Origin: Antedon mediterranea
Lineage: Eukaryota; Echinodermata; Crinoidea; Comatulida; Antedonidae
Assembly (NCBI RefSeq): GCF_964355755.1
Contig: NC_092677.1
Location: 129,001 to 193,000 of the forward strand
Reading direction: 5' to 3'
Length of the DNA: 64,000 bases
The position numbers and the translations under genes are program-made. Under the pieces are notes generated by a model. The model saw nothing but the letters and a program-made list of their open reading frames with translations. It did no database searches and was not told the origin of the DNA. Shown here one piece after another: positions 45,033-59,076 of the stretch (position 1 is its first letter; the number at the start of each line of letters is the position of its first letter).

Positions 45033-48000
45033 TTAAAATCGGCCTTGTCTGTCGCGCCCTCCTCTATCTCGCTCTCTTCCCCGGTCTCTACGATCTCGTT
45101 CACGGCTGCGGCTTCTACTGGTACGGCGTCTTTCTCTCTCTCGGCTTCTGCTTCTTGATTGCGACTTTTTAGGTTTCTTTCGTCTACGCCCGTACAATTC
45201 TCTGCGAAGGTCTCTTGAAATAGGTTTTAAATGCATGAAGTTGCAAAACCCACCACGAGTACATTCACTGAAATTAGACAACATTATAGAAATAATGACA
45301 ATCAAACAAGATAATTTATTACACTGCTCTTTTCATATTATTGTAAATGCTTACCCCATTTCATACTGTCTGCAACAAGCTTCCCTAAAATCTGTCACAG
45401 GAGAAAGCTCTGCTCTGATTGGTTGACCATTGAACCAACGATTATTTAGATCATTGACTGCTTTTTCAGCGTCTTCTTCATAACGAAACTAGATTTAATG
45501 AAACCAAATTATTAAGTACAGTACTGGAATAAAAATGAACACACACAATCAGCTGTGGGCTAACTTTCAAGTATTTCAAAGGATTCTTAAAGATTGCGGT
45601 ACTTTTGTGACAGGCTAAAAGCATACATTGTTTATTTCTTTCTGTTTTGCAATGGACTTACTTTAATGTAGACATTTCCTACAAGATGATCACCCAAGTT
45701 ATCACAAACATTCATCTCTTCAATTTCACCATATTTCTCTTCCAGTTCAGTGAACACTTCCTCAAAGAAATGATCAAAGTGCTCCTGCATTTCCACATCG
45801 CTGATATTCGGCACTGTAAGAATGTTCAATAGTAAGATACAGAGTACTTAAATTGCCTACTTTGTATACAATTTCAAGATATACTGTCTTAAAATTAAAT
45901 TTCTACAACGAATTGGAATTTTCACTCAAAATAGCTATTTTGATCATTTTTTTGTTGAAGTTTACAATTTGATTTAGACTGTATATCTTGATTTAATATA
46001 GAACTACTCTTACCAAAATATACTATCTATGTACAGTAAGCATGCATTCTAACATTTCCATATCTTTCATTTTATAATTTTAGTTTTATTGTAATAAAAT
46101 ATTATACTATATATTATCATAACATCAGTCAGGCGACAATTATTAACTAACAATTTTCTTATCACGACACATCTAACTCAGCTATGTTGGCCTAAATCTA
46201 TTAGACCATATTATTTACACTACTACCCTGTCTACAGCAGAATCTTGACGATACCTGATTCCTAAACCGACTATTTAAAACCTACTTTACATTGTTGTTT
46301 GCCCTAAACTAAGGTGTTCACTCACGCAAACATCCCAAGATCGTTTACATGTTTTCCAGTTGCGGGCATACGGCCAGAACAGCCTTACAATAAGAAAAAA
46401 AATACAGGGAAATCATTATTAATTGTATTATTATTATATGTTTCCTGTGGAAAGAATTTTGATTCCTGTAGGGAGACAAAATTTATTCAAAAACCTGGAA
46501 TTTTTTTTTTTATCCAAAAAAACATTTGTTTGGTATCTAGATGTTACTCCTGAAATAGCAATTGCACAACTTTCACATTTATTATTGCAAAACAAAATTT
46601 TTTAGTTTTATTTTATTATTTTAGAACAAATTAGAAATAGCAGTTTAAACTGCAAACAAATTTAATTTAAAATTCAATTTGTTTTTACAAATTTCAATTT
46701 AAAGAGGTAAATAACATGATTTTCCTGGGATTTTATAAATAATTTTTGTATTGCTATATTTTCTTTACAAATTATTGTTATCATATACTTTTTTTTTTTT
46801 AAATAGAATTGTAAAATTAATTCATTTTTTTTTAAATCAATACTAATAAAATCTTTTTATTTCATCAGTATTTTTCTGTCACACAATGTTACTTTCACAC
46901 ACAAGATTAATATGTGGCCTCATAAAATCACACTAGAAAAGGGATATCAGACTGGCTATAAAACAAGATAACCTGTAAAGTAATTACTGCTTTCTGCTCT
47001 CACAATTTCCATACTTCCTAAAATTATGTAAAAAAAATCTGGGAAAACCGATAGTTCCTGCTAATTTAAATAAACCTTAATAAAAAAATAATTGACACAA
47101 CTTGTTGTTTGTGAGCTGAAAAGATACAGTAATTGCTAGAAACCGAAAACCTGAACAAATAAAATGTCACTGACTGTAAAAAATACACATATGTGAAAAA
47201 ACCTGTAAAAAGATAGATGGCACCTTTACTGCGACAACCTAATACTGAAATATTAACTGAAATGACAAAAACTGCATTCCTTGCACCTAAAGTCCGCTTA
47301 CTGTACATACTTACCTGTTGTGGCACTTGCACTTGTTACCTAAAATAACCTAAAACCTATAATATCTATCACACAAAAATAAAAACACAGGAAACGTATG
47401 TAGAATACAAATGTATACATTATGTAACAGACTAAGTTGTAATAATATATACAATTACAGAATGTATACATTATGTAACAGACTAAGTTGTAATAATATA
47501 TACAATTACAGAAGCGTCTCAATTCTTATGATGGATTTAGAATGTTGACTTTCAGACCCAATAATGTTTAAATCATGGGTGTTAGAATGTTCATTTTAGA
47601 TGGTTGATATATTTAAAATCGATAGCTGTTCATTTTATTTTACTTGTTTGTTAATGTATTTGAGTATGATGGATACGTACAATTTGCGTCATTGGCACTC
47701 TGAGCACGATTTTGTGGATTCTGGTAAATGTTTAACAACAGAACCGTCTGGCTAAATGTTGGTTTATTATGTAAACGAGAACAGCGATCTCCATGACGAC
47801 ATGCTCCAATTTTGAAATAAAAGGAACAGTTAACTCTGAAATAAATAATATTAGTCAATCATTGAATATTTAAAAAAAATAAATTTTAAAATTAAATCAA
47901 ATAATAGTAATTACTAATACAGGGATGTCACCAGCTTTTTGGAGTGCCGGTCGGCAAACTCTTCCGAGGGGGGTTGTTACCCCCGGGGTAATACCTCGGT

Positions 48001-48701
48001 CATTATTATTTAGTTTTACTAGCTAGGCCCTATTTTTGTTAGTAGTAATACTATGAATAGGGCCTACACCAGTACAACTACAAGTAGTAATTTTTACAAT
48101 TTGACTAACTCAGACTGAGATTTATTTTATTTATTAACATAGAATTAGCATTTTTAATGTATGCCATTCAATAATAATATTAATATATAATAATTTTAAT
48201 TTTATTCACTTTGTTAGACTAAAAATTGGATTTTAAAAATTTTATTTTAAGACTTTTAACATTTTTTTTATTGTTAAAATTGTCTGTCAGTGTCAGAGTA
48301 TCAGAGACAATGGATGGGTTTTTGGTTTTAACTGTTTTATTTTTTAATGAATCGGTTTGAATTATTGTGATTGGTGGATAGCTAGGCCTAGGTATAATAA
48401 CATTAGTACAAGCAAGACCCGGGAAGTATGTCCCCCGCGGATACCGGTCCAGCATAGTTTAGGCTCGGCCTCACACATGTGCCTTCTTTTCCTGATTGAG
48501 GTTCTTGCTGGCCAGGAAATTATTCAGTAATTACAAAGGTTGACGTAATCTTATCGTAAAATGAACAAATGATACTATTTCTTCAGTAATTTAAATTAAA
48601 CATCATGCACTTTCAATAACAAGTTAAGGAAAAATTAAGGTATATTCTTATACTTACTTATCCTTTTCCGTCCCGAAAATCGACGCTAAGTATTCAGCCA
48701 T
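45033..48701 (-). CDS. U2AF1: Splicing factor U2AF 35-kDa subunit
   Basis: Small subunit of U2AF; it reads the AG of 3' splice sites during early spliceosome assembly. Exons: 48658-48701, 47681-47835, 45662-45813, 45355-45488, 45033-45267, all in phase, 239 residues (human 240). Zinc finger 1: [66 protein letters not shown] and [20 protein letters not shown]. Zinc finger 2: [18 protein letters not shown]. The C-terminus is an RS domain ([17 protein letters not shown]) ending GRF; the polyglycine tract of the human protein is absent. The start codon lies only about 12 bp from the edge of a 2.9-kb inverted repeat. Confidence 0.97.
47405..47515. repeat. Two-unit tandem duplication in U2AF1 intron 2
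   Basis: About 53 bp containing GTATACATTATGTAACAGAC and TAAGTTGTAATAATATATAC occurs twice in a row with almost no difference. Confidence 0.85.
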
Positions 48702-48712
48702 GTTTGATAATA

Positions 48713-51634
48713 CATCACGTGATGAGGTATATTCAGAACGTCATGCATTTCGACGATCGAGCATTCTCTACTTCTACGGAGCGCCATTTATGCCTTTATT
48801 TACTTACGAAATAGAAATAGTACTACGGTAGCTGCTCCAGTGGACCAAATTTAGCACTAGTGGAGCGCAGTGATATAAAATAGAAATAAGTCACTAATTT
48901 TAAAATTCTTTTCGTATGTTAATACACTGTGCTCAAGTGGACACAATTTGGCGCCAGTGAGGAGCACAGTGATATAAAATAGAAATAATTGTCACTGAAT
49001 TTTAATATCTTTTTGTATGTTAATACACTGTGTGCTCAAGAATTTGACCCAATATGGAGCCAGTGGAGCACAGTGATATAAAATAGAAATAAGTCATTAA
49101 ATTCTAATATCTTTTCGTATGTTAATTAACTGTGCTCAAGTGAACCCAACCCAATTTGGAGCTAGGGGAGCACAGTGATATAAAATAGAAATAAGTCACT
49201 AAATTTTAATATCTTTTCGTATTAATACACTGTGCTCAAGTGGACCCAATTTGGCGGCAGGAGAGCACAGTGATATAAAATAGAAATAAGTCATTGAATG
49301 TTAATATATTTTCGTATGTTAATACACTGTGCTCAAGTGGACCCAATTTGGCGCCAGTGGAGCACAGTGATATAAAATGAAAAAAGTCACTGAATTTTAA
49401 TATCTTTTCGTATTTAATATACACTATGCTCAAGTGGACCCGATTTGGCGCCAGTGGAGCACAGTGATATAAAATAGAAAAAAGTCACTGAATTTTAATA
49501 TCTTTTCGTATGTTAATACACTATGCTCAAGTGGACCCGATTTGGCGCCAGTGGAGCACAGTGATATAAAATAGAAATAAGTCACTGAATTTTAATATCT
49601 TTTCGTATGTTAATACACTGTGTGTTCACGTGGACCCAATTTGGCGCGCGCGCCAGTGAGCACACAGTGATATAAAATAGAAAAAAGTCACTAAATTATA
49701 ATATTATTTTTTCGTATTTTAATACACTGTGCTCAAGTGGACCCAATATGGCACCAATGGAGGGAAATAGTCACATACAAAAACATCGAGAAAAAATACT
49801 TCTGGAATTTAAAAATATTTCAAACTTGGTATATAATAATGTTCAATATCGGTTACTCCATCCGTAAACCAAAAGAAAAAATAGTTTCAAGTTTTAATAC
49901 ACTGTGCTGCAGTGGATCCAATTTGGCGCCAGTGGAGCACAGGGAAATAGTCACATACAAAAACTTCTAGAAAAAATATTTATCGAATTCAAAAATATTT
50001 CAAACTTGGTATATAAGTTCAATATCGGTTACTCCATCCGTAATGCAAAAGAAAAATTAGTTTCAAGCCACATTAGTGATTTTAATAACTTGCGTTTGTC
50101 TAAGATAAATACTTATGAAAGAGCATACAATTCCAACACATTTTTTTAAACTTTAGTGATTAAAAAAAAGACATATGTTAAAAAATATGAATTATGTAGT
50201 AACATATTGAACGTGTAGTACCTATTTAGTACCGTATATTACCAAATTTCAAATGTGTAGGATAATTATTTTATGACGATCAAAATTTAAAGTTTAAAAA
50301 ATGTGTTGGAATTCTATGTTCTATCATAAATATACATTTTAAACGAACGAAAATTACTAACATCACTAATATGGCTTGAAACTAATTTTTCTTTTGCATT
50401 ACGGATGGAGTAACCGATATTGAACTTATATACCAAGTTTGAAATATTTTTGAATTCGATAAATATTTTTTCTAGAAGTTTTTGTATGTGACTATTTCCC
50501 TGTGCTCCACTGGCGCCAAATTGGATCCGCTGCAGCACAGTGTATTAAAACTTGAAACTATTTTTTCTTTTGGTTTACGGATGGAGTAACCGATATTGAA
50601 CATATATACCAAGTTTGAAATATTTTTAAATTCCAGAAGTATTTTTTCTCGATGTTTTTGTATGTGACTATTTCCCTCCATTGGTGCCATATTGGGTCCA
50701 CTTGAGCACAGTGTATTAAAATACGAAAAAATAATATTATAATTTAGTGACTTTTTTCTATTTTATATCACTGTGTGCTCACTGGCGCGCGCGCCAAATT
50801 GGGTCCACGTGAGCACACAGTGTATTAACATACGAAAAGATATTAAAATTCAGTGACTTATTTCTATTTTATATCACTGTGCTCCACTGGCGCCAAATTG
50901 GGTCCACTTGAGCTTAGTGTATTAACATACGAAAAGATATTAACATTCAGTGACTTTTTTCTATTTATATCACTGTGCTCCACTGGCTCCAAATTGGGTC
51001 CACACTTGAGCACAGTGTATTAACATACGAAAAGATATTAAAATTCAGTGACTTTTTTCTATTTTATATCACTGTGCTCCCTGGCTCCAAATTGGGTCCA
51101 CTTGAGCACAGTATATTAACATACGAAAAGATATTCAAATTCAGTGACTTTTTTCTATTTTATATCACTCTACCTGTGCTCTCTTGGCTCCAAATTGGGT
51201 CCACTTGAGCACAGTGTATTAACATACGAAAAGATACTAAAAATCATTGACTTATTTCTATTTTATATCACTGTGCTCTCATGGCTCCAAATTGGGTCCA
51301 CTTGAGCACAGTGTATTAACATACGAAAAGATATTAAAATTCAGTGATTTATTTCTATTTTATTTTATTGTGCTCCCCTGGCTCCAAATTGGGTCCACTT
51401 GAGCACAGTGTTATTAACATACGAAATAATATTAAAATTCAGTGACTTTAAAATTAGTGACTTATTTTTATTTTACATCACTGTGCTCCACCGGTGCTAA
51501 ATTTGGTCCACTGGAGCAGTTACCGTAGTACTATTTCTAATTAGGAAGTAAATAAAGGCATAAATGGCGCTCCGTAGAAGTAGAGAATGCTCGATCGTCG
51601 AAATGACGCTCTGAATATACATCACGTGATGGTG
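48713..51634. repeat. 2.9-kb inverted repeat (foldback-like) with tandem-repeat arms
   Basis: Both ends carry ATCACGTGAT, CGACGATCGAGCATTCTCTA and GGAGCGCCATTTATGCCTTT in opposite orientation. The arms (about 48840-50150 and 50310-51500) consist of units of about 100-115 bp with ACACTGTGCTCAAGTGGACC, TTTGGCGCCAGTGGAGCACA and GTGATATAAAATAGAAATA. Inner sections near 49770-50130 and 50320-50700 are long, near-perfect inverted copies. The spacer near 50150-50300 also pairs in part. Outer arms are more diverged than the inner section. No transposase is present. Confidence 0.93.
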
Positions 51635-52600
51635 TAGCGTGACCGACGCGCAAGCCCTCTACAGCTCTCGAACGGCGTATTCATGACGTCATTTGATTGA
51701 ACTTTTTATATGCTTCATGATTTTGTATGACCGTAGGCCCCATTCGATGAAAATCCTATCGTTCAATCCAGTTCCGATTCAATGATAATAGAATAACTTA
51801 TCATTATTGTAATATTATTTTAAAAGTGATAACACAAAGTTGTGTTTAGTCTTTTGTTTTTTTTTTTTCTTAAAAAATTTGATCCAAAATGTACTAGCCT
51901 ACCGGATAAAATTGAAAGGAACATAAACCAGAAACAAATTCTGCAAGTAAATTTACTGTTTATCTTTTATGAGAAATGAGTGAAACCACTGTATTTGGCA
52001 ATGAATAACTTTACTTTATTAAAACTACAAAATGGCCTATATGAATTGATTTTATTCGTCATATACATAAGAAGGTACAAATGCTTACGTACTTACCCTC
52101 ACTAAGGTAAGTAAGCACTGCACCTTCTTGCCTGCGATTCATGTTCTAATTAACTTTAATGTAATATCACTCGTAAGCCTGTGACCCTGGGTCTTTTTCG
52201 ACCCGTATCACTCGTCCTCTGTCCTTGGCGTAATTGATTCATGTCACATTCGGGTGACATATTCGTTCGTCAGTATACCATAGAGATATTAATAATAATA
52301 ATAATCTCTATGAATATACACATATGACGGAGGCACTGTTTTTTAAAACGCAGAGCTTGTGCTGAAAGTGCCTACAGAAAAAATAACATTTCAGTACATG
52401 AACAAAAAATACAAATAATAAACTAAAATGAATCTAATCTGCTGCACTGTTTTATCTGAACATCGAGTTTACAAATAATAAACTAAAATGAATCTACTCT
52501 GCACTTTTTTATCTGAACATCGAGTTTATTTAGACTATATTTACACAAAATGTTTACTACTGATTGTTAAACAAAAATAATTTATATAATAAATCATTAT
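51635..52600. other. Region between the inverted repeat and the LINE
   Basis: No gene seen. A roughly 68-bp segment (ACTAAAATGAATCTAATCTG, TTATCTGAACATCGAGTTTA) is duplicated in tandem at about 52405-52535. A small (AAT)n tract lies near 52290. Confidence 0.55.
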
Positions 52601-53700
52601 ATCTGAAGAAAGAACAATGATTAAAAATGTTACTATCAAAAAGTCGAGCGGCGTTTTTTTTTTGTAAGAAATATTTCCTATCCAACAAAGAATCTATCAG
52701 TGTTGGAGCTCCTCAAGGATGTGTTATTTCCCCAATTTTGTTTTCTCTTTATTCAAGTAGTTTTAATATTTTAAGTAAAGATTGCACTGTCGTAAAATAC
52801 GCTGACGATACTGTAATTAGTGGTTGTCTTTGCGATAGTAAGCATAATGTAAATGAATTTGTTAATGAAGTTGGAAGATTTGTTAATTGGTGTGAGGATA
52901 TGAACTTAATACTTAATATTACTAAAACCAAAGAGATGATAATAGATTTTCGTAAAACCGCAGTTGAACATAATGTAATAACTATTAAAGAAACAGAGGT
53001 TGAAAGAGTAACCCAATACAAATACTTAGGTACTATAATTGACAACAAATTAAAATGGAAGTCAAACTCTCTCATGATTTCCAAGAACGCCTCTCAAAGG
53101 CTTTACTTTCTCAGAAAACTCAAGCAAATTAGAGTTGATAACACTATTTTAATTCTATTTTATCAAAGTATTATTTAAAGTATTTTATCTTTTAGCATTG
53201 GATGTTTTTATGGTAACTATACTGATAATGATAAGAAAAATATTGAGAGACCACGTAAAATTGCACAACGTATTATTAAAGCTGATCTTTTAAAAAAAGT
53301 AAACAATATTATGAAAGACCCCACTCATCCGTTACATTACTGTTATAACTTAGATAGAGCAGGCATTAGGCTACGACCTCCAAGAGCAAATCTTTGTAGA
53401 ACTAGAAAATCCTTCGTTGTAAATAGCATTCATATTTTTAATTCTAATGTAAGACGATAATGCAATTTTTAAATAGTTTTACATTTTTAACAGTTTTTTA
53501 TTTTCAACTTTTTATCTTGCATTTTATCTGTTATAATACTGCACGTTTTAAATTGTTGCAACATTTTTTATGTTGGTTTTTTATTGTTGTTTTAATCTAC
53601 CAAGCAAAGTGAATTTCCATTTTTACAATAGGGTTGGTGAAAACTGTCCATAATAGGTTACTTTTCTGTCCAAATAAAATTTCTTGAATCTTGAATCTTA
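52600..53700 (+). mobile_element. Non-LTR retrotransposon, 3' part, dead
   Basis: The frame from 52627 carries reverse-transcriptase motifs VGAPQGCVISPILFSLYSS and VKYADDTVISG (YADD catalytic box), then YLGTIIDNKLKW. It stops at 53176-53178. The same frame then continues (DKKNIERPRKIAQRIIKADL to NSIHIFNSNVRR) to a stop near 53460, so the first stop is a disabling mutation. The tail ends in the repeated word CTTGAATCTTGAATCTT at 53682-53698. The 5' half, including the endonuclease, is missing. Confidence 0.88.
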
Positions 53701-54194
53701 TTTGGCGCACCCGGCGCACCATATGACAACCAGCTAAAACGATTAACCAATAGCAAATCGGTATTTAGAGAGTAATGTGAGTCATCACGGATGGTAGCCT
53801 AGGTCTAAAATATTTATTTTATTTCAATACAGTATTTTCTATGTAATTATTATATTTTATACAAAGAAAGGACAGGTAAGTCCATAAATATAGTACAGGC
53901 CTATTTACCACTTTTGAACAACACTATTCTCGGTCTAGGCTAGGCATATTAGACACTATACTAACTTCCGCCATTTGTTGGTTGAAATGTTGTCGTGCGA
54001 AGGATATAACATAATCCATGACAAAATATGCTGACCGACTACACAGACAAAGCGACTGTGTAGTAGTGTAGGAAAATAATAATATTAATAGGCGACCTCC
54101 ACTCAGTGGTTTAGAATAGTAGACAGTACTGACTTATCATGGAGGTATACCTCCATGGTTTTACTTAGGGCATGTAGTAGGGTCCGTTGTACTC
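53700..54194. other. Intergenic sequence before the 5.5-kb element
   Basis: No gene seen. It ends with ACTTAGGGCATGTAGTAGGG, a sequence repeated in tandem on the far side of the element (59750-59800). Confidence 0.5.
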
Positions 54195-57100
54195 GGTCAG
54201 TCTAATTACCGAAAACAACCGAAAACAACCGAAAACAACCATAAACAACTGAAAACAACCATAAACAACCAAAAACAACCGAAAACAAACCGAAAACAAA
54301 ATAACAATATCTAAATACCGAAAACAAATTTGATGCAGCTACTATATTGACCTCGCACGCCAAACAAATTTCTACAGTATATTTTTTTAATGTCGCCCTC
54401 TATTGATAGGTGTTTCTAAAGCCAACAAGACCGCGCGCGCAAAGCCAAGGAGATAGAGAGACCATACGAAATGGAAGTGTGCACAAAATTTAACTCGATA
54501 TCGTACAAACTCAATGATAACACCGTACCATTTACTTACAGAATCTACAATATGTTAGATATTTAATATATATGTTACATGAATCTTACAGAGACAAGGA
54601 ATTGTCTGTAGTCGTAAGACCCTTTGAAAAATAAAACATTATCATAAAGAAAAAAACATGAAATAAGGTTTTAAAGATACAAGTTGGAAAGTTAAAGTAT
54701 TGCTACATATAATATAAAAGAAACTACATAATAGTAGCCTAACACTCACACGCACCACGCATAATATATAAGCATTTTAATATATAAGCATTTTTAAGTA
54801 CTGTAATTCGATATAATCACTTATAAAATATTTTTTAGTATTTTATAACAATTTTAACAACTAGGGATGGTTCTCGAATACATAGTATAATTTCAGCGAT
54901 TTCAAATGTACGTACCGCATGACAATAATACACCACTTCTACGACGTTTATTTGTGTATATTGTGTTTATATGTAAAACAGTTTGTGAAAAACACCTCTA
55001 TTCGGTGCAAATCGTAAATTCGCTTTAACACTAGGAATTATGTTACAGATTTTCAGTTGTGTTCTCATGTATTATTTAAAACATGAAAAATGTTATTTAT
55101 TTACTACACTATGTTATTTAAATTTAGTTTGTTGTAGTTAAACAAACATGGCTAGATGTTGATAATACATCTGATATCTTGAATCGAGTTTGTACCTCGA
55201 AAACAAAATGAAATTTAGTACTTAAAAGATGTTACAGACTTGAGTTGTGTTCTCATGTTCTCTCAATATGATTAGGCCTAAGGTTAATAAAGATTTACAA
55301 GTTAATGTAAAATGTTTGTGTTTTCACTTCCTGTCATCATTTTTGTCAGACTATTTTATATATATATATATATTTCAACGGAGAAAAACATTCATTAACT
55401 CATTAATCAGGGGAAACAACATTACGTTTAATTGTTAAACAACTTAATCAAAATTAAGCTGTCGCTGCAAAAGGGCACTTAAAATGAATCCTCTCTAAAA
55501 CGCACACTGCTGGAATTAAGAATTTAACTTATTTAATAAATGTTTTATTAACTTTATATATTTTTTTATTTTATTTTAACCTTGATTTTAATTTGTATTA
55601 CAATACTTGTAAAGTCTAGTGGTGAATTGGGCATTACACCAGAAGGCTAGCTATACTCTTTCTTTTCAAAGTGATTTTTTAATGAAACAAGTACTTTGAA
55701 CAAATTCATGCGTGAGCACATAGGCATCATTTTCTCTCTATTTGCATTCAAATAAATTACAGTTATTCGTTTAGTGAACAAATAAATTCAAGAATCAACA
55801 TTAAAATAACGTCAAATGATATGAGGTTCCATTTTTCATGAATTTTACGCGCGAGAGTACCCATTTCCGGCCATCTAGCTAGGGGTGTCATGGGAGTAAA
55901 TTAGCTTCGCCACAGGCCCCACCATGGTTCCAATACTTCTTATCATTTTATCAGAACTAAACCCACCCACCCACAATGATTATCTCAGGCATTACAAATC
56001 TCTTAGTAGGCCTACTAGCTGTTATATGGCCACCGAATAACAAAGTTTAATAAATAATAGACTATTGAATGAATTTTCAGTGGATTATTTGTGGGGTGGA
56101 GGTATAGGCCTACTATAAAACAAAAAAACACCTCTGACGTATTTAGCTTTGCTTTTTGCTTCTCAGTTTGAAATGAACATGTCATAGGGGAAAACTTTAC
56201 CTTTGCCCCCCCCCCCCCCCCTCCCACCTCCCTATTTCAAAATCCTGGATCCGCCCCTGATATTGGTGCCGAATACTCGTCAGATCCTGACAACCAAACC
56301 AAGGCTCACGTGTAGTAACGCAGTGCTATCTACTTCAATATATCATTAATATAGAGGGCGACGTAAAAAAAATTTGTTTTCGGTAATTAGATTTTTTCGC
56401 GCCGCGGCTCTAGCCAGCTATGTCCCAGGAGGACACATTCATTAATAAGCTGTTTCATAGCGGTAGCTTTAGTATCTAAGGCTGACAGTTTTGTGAATTT
56501 GGAAACTCGACTATAATTTATAGGTAGCTGCTGGACCCAAAAAACGTCTGGGAGAAGAGAGTCTATATGAAAGCCTTTGCTGATAATACAGTATTATTGA
56601 GATGTAGACGGAAATCTGTAAAATCTTGTTCAATAAATAATAACTTCGTTTTTGCTGTCAACCAGGCCGGTATTATAATAGGTCACTGTCAAATAATCAT
56701 TCGATAATGGTCAAAACTTTATGTTGGCTCTGTCAACATAAAGGGAGATATTTACAATGACTTTCTTTTGACTGTCAATCTAGGCCAATGTTATAATAAT
56801 ACGCCGTCAGATATTAAATCATTGAAACAGTCCTGGTAAATTTTTTTTTTGGTTATCAGATGCCGTGGGTGGGGGGGGGGGGGGGGTCCAATCAATTATC
56901 GTCAGAAGGTGAACAATCAGTCTAGGTAGCAGCAGCAGATTATTAGGAACGCCTGCTTCATTAATTAATCCAAAAAGGTTTGTACATTATCTATTTGTTT
57001 ATTAGCCTTCTCCTAACACAATTATATTTTCTTTAAAAAAAGGTTTATAAGTGGTTTCAACATTTATGATAGTAATGTCACAGTTCTGTGTCTGGACGCA

Positions 57101-57294
57101 AGTTCATTGACCTACTAGTTATATTATTCATATTAACTGATATTTACTCTTCATTTACCGTAAAGTTCAGTTTTAATGAAATATATAATATAAATTGGCT
57201 TCGTACCAATTAATTAGTGTTGAAAAGGTTAGTTTTTTGGTGATAGGTGAAAATGACATGTAACTTCGTAATCAATTTATTTTTTTTGTATAAA

Positions 57295-57655
57295 GGCCCA
57301 ATTACACTATGACGATAACGACGGACGATAAATATATAGCATGCATTTTTTTACATAAACCAAAAGAAATTAGAAAGGTTTTCGTTCTAGACCTATAGGA
57401 TAATCATTTATGCTGTCTTTGATAAAAATAATGTTTTTCAAATTCCAATCAAATGACGTCATGATAAATAAAAACAATAAAATCGCTGTATTGTCACGAT
57501 ATTATTGGTCTTACTAATCATGACGTCATTTGATTGGACGTGTGAAAATATAATTTTCATCAAAGGAATTGTTTATATTTCTTTTGGTTTATGTATTAAA
57601 AATGCACATTTGTCTATTTATCGTCAATCGTTATCGTCCTAGTGTATGGGCTTTA
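57295..57655. mobile_element. Palindromic MITE of about 360 bp
   Basis: AAGGCCCAATTACACTATGA...CGATAACGA at the left faces TCGTTATCGTCCTAGTGTATGGGCTTT at the right. Inner sequence is also inverted (TTTGATTGGACG, ATGACGTCAT, CATAAACCAAAAGAAAT). TTA/TA-like flanks are ambiguous. It lies inside the 5.5-kb element. Confidence 0.75.
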
Positions 57656-57899
57656 TGCTGTAAATGTTCAATTAATTGATCATTCCGATTTTATTAGTTG
57701 GACTCTTGCACAGTTGCTGTCTAATCGTTGTTGTGTAATATCATTTCGAACCATATTAAAATCATAAAGAGATTCATATTCCTTAACATGTGGCTGTGCA
57801 TGGAAGTCCGGTCTACAAAAACTCGGGCCCGGGATCATTGTTATTGGGCCTGAAAGTGTTGGTGAATTCATAATTATACTTATTATATTTATCTCAAAT

Positions 57900-58900
57900 C
57901 ATTAGGACTAGAAATTTGGCTTATCAATCAAATAAATACTTTCGTTCAAAATGAAACTCCAACCTCTCTAATAATCAAAAGATTGAACTCGAAAACGGAC
58001 CGTTTTTTTGAATTGGGTATGTTGAAACATTTCAATATTCATTTAAAAAAGTACATTAATTATGGTATTGATCAGTGGCTATAGGCGTAAAAACCCTCGG
58101 TCAATATCATGTAAAATGCACTGTGGAAGGGTCATATTAAGACTGCAAAATTGGGCTTATCAACAAATAAATACTTTCGTTCAAAATGTAGCCTAAAATC
58201 AAGGCTGAAAAATTGGGCTTATCAACAACAAAATATTTTATTATTAGACGCGATAACATCAAGGATAATCAGTATAATTATTAATATAGCCACTGTTACT
58301 AGTTTTATTCTACATGCTAAAGTAAATAAAAATCCACTAGAAAACAAACAAGTCTGAATGTTATGCTTATTAGCCATGTTATGTTTGTTACTGTAGGCCT
58401 ATGATTGTTTGCAATGTCCACATATTATTTCCGTGGGCATATCCATAGTGTATCACTCACAAAAAAGACGTGTGAGGTCCTTTCTTTAGATTTTGAAGAA
58501 TGATTTGTGTTACAGGTTGACACATGAGTCAAATGCTCAAGATATCGGCTAACGCCATGGGACCCTTGGCTTATCAATGAATAATAAATACAGTACTAGG
58601 CCTACTTTCGTTCAATTGAAATCGGAATCTGACTGTTTCATTAAATTGGGTGTGATTAGGCCTAAACATATAATAATTTATTAAAAAGGTACAATAAAAA
58701 CAAATGCATCAGAGGCGTAAAGAACCCACGGTCAATATCATGTAAAATGTATATGGTATAAGCACTTTGGAAGGGGTCATTGTTATTAAACTGGAAAATT
58801 CGGCTTATCAACAAATAAATAATTTCGTTTAAAATGTAAAATTAAGACTGGAAAATTGGGCTTATAAACAAATAAATACTTTTTTTCAAAATGTAAGAAA
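57900..58900. repeat. Imperfect dispersed repeats of about 55 bp
   Basis: GGCTTATCAACAAATAAATA and CTTTCGTTCAAAATGTA recur at about 57918, 58150, 58215, 58802 and 58858 with indels. They are separated by related text (CCTCGGTCAATATCATGTAA, ATGCACTGTGGAAGG). No coding frame of note. Confidence 0.7.
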
Positions 58901-58923
58901 ACATTTTTTAAATATAATCCTTA

Positions 58924-59076
58924 AGCTCTGTCTATACTATCAAACTAGATATGATGTGCCCATATTATATAGACATGACGATGTCATATCACTACGATAT
59001 TCGGGCATATCACTACCATATTTGGGCACATCACACTTTTTTTGTTAAACTAGTTGGGACAGTGTAGACACAGAAC
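58924..59076. mobile_element. Diverged copy of the TA-flanked MITE
   Basis: AGCTCTGTCTATACTATCAA at the left and GTTGGGACAGTGTAGACACA at the right match the ends of the MITE at 16942-17190. The interior has GATGTGCCCATA facing TTTGGGCACATCACA. TA flanks both ends. Confidence 0.75.

Noticed and set aside
49737-50690. Open frames of 72-81 codons in the inverted repeat
   Set aside because: They recur because the tandem units and arms recur; the peptides have no domain.
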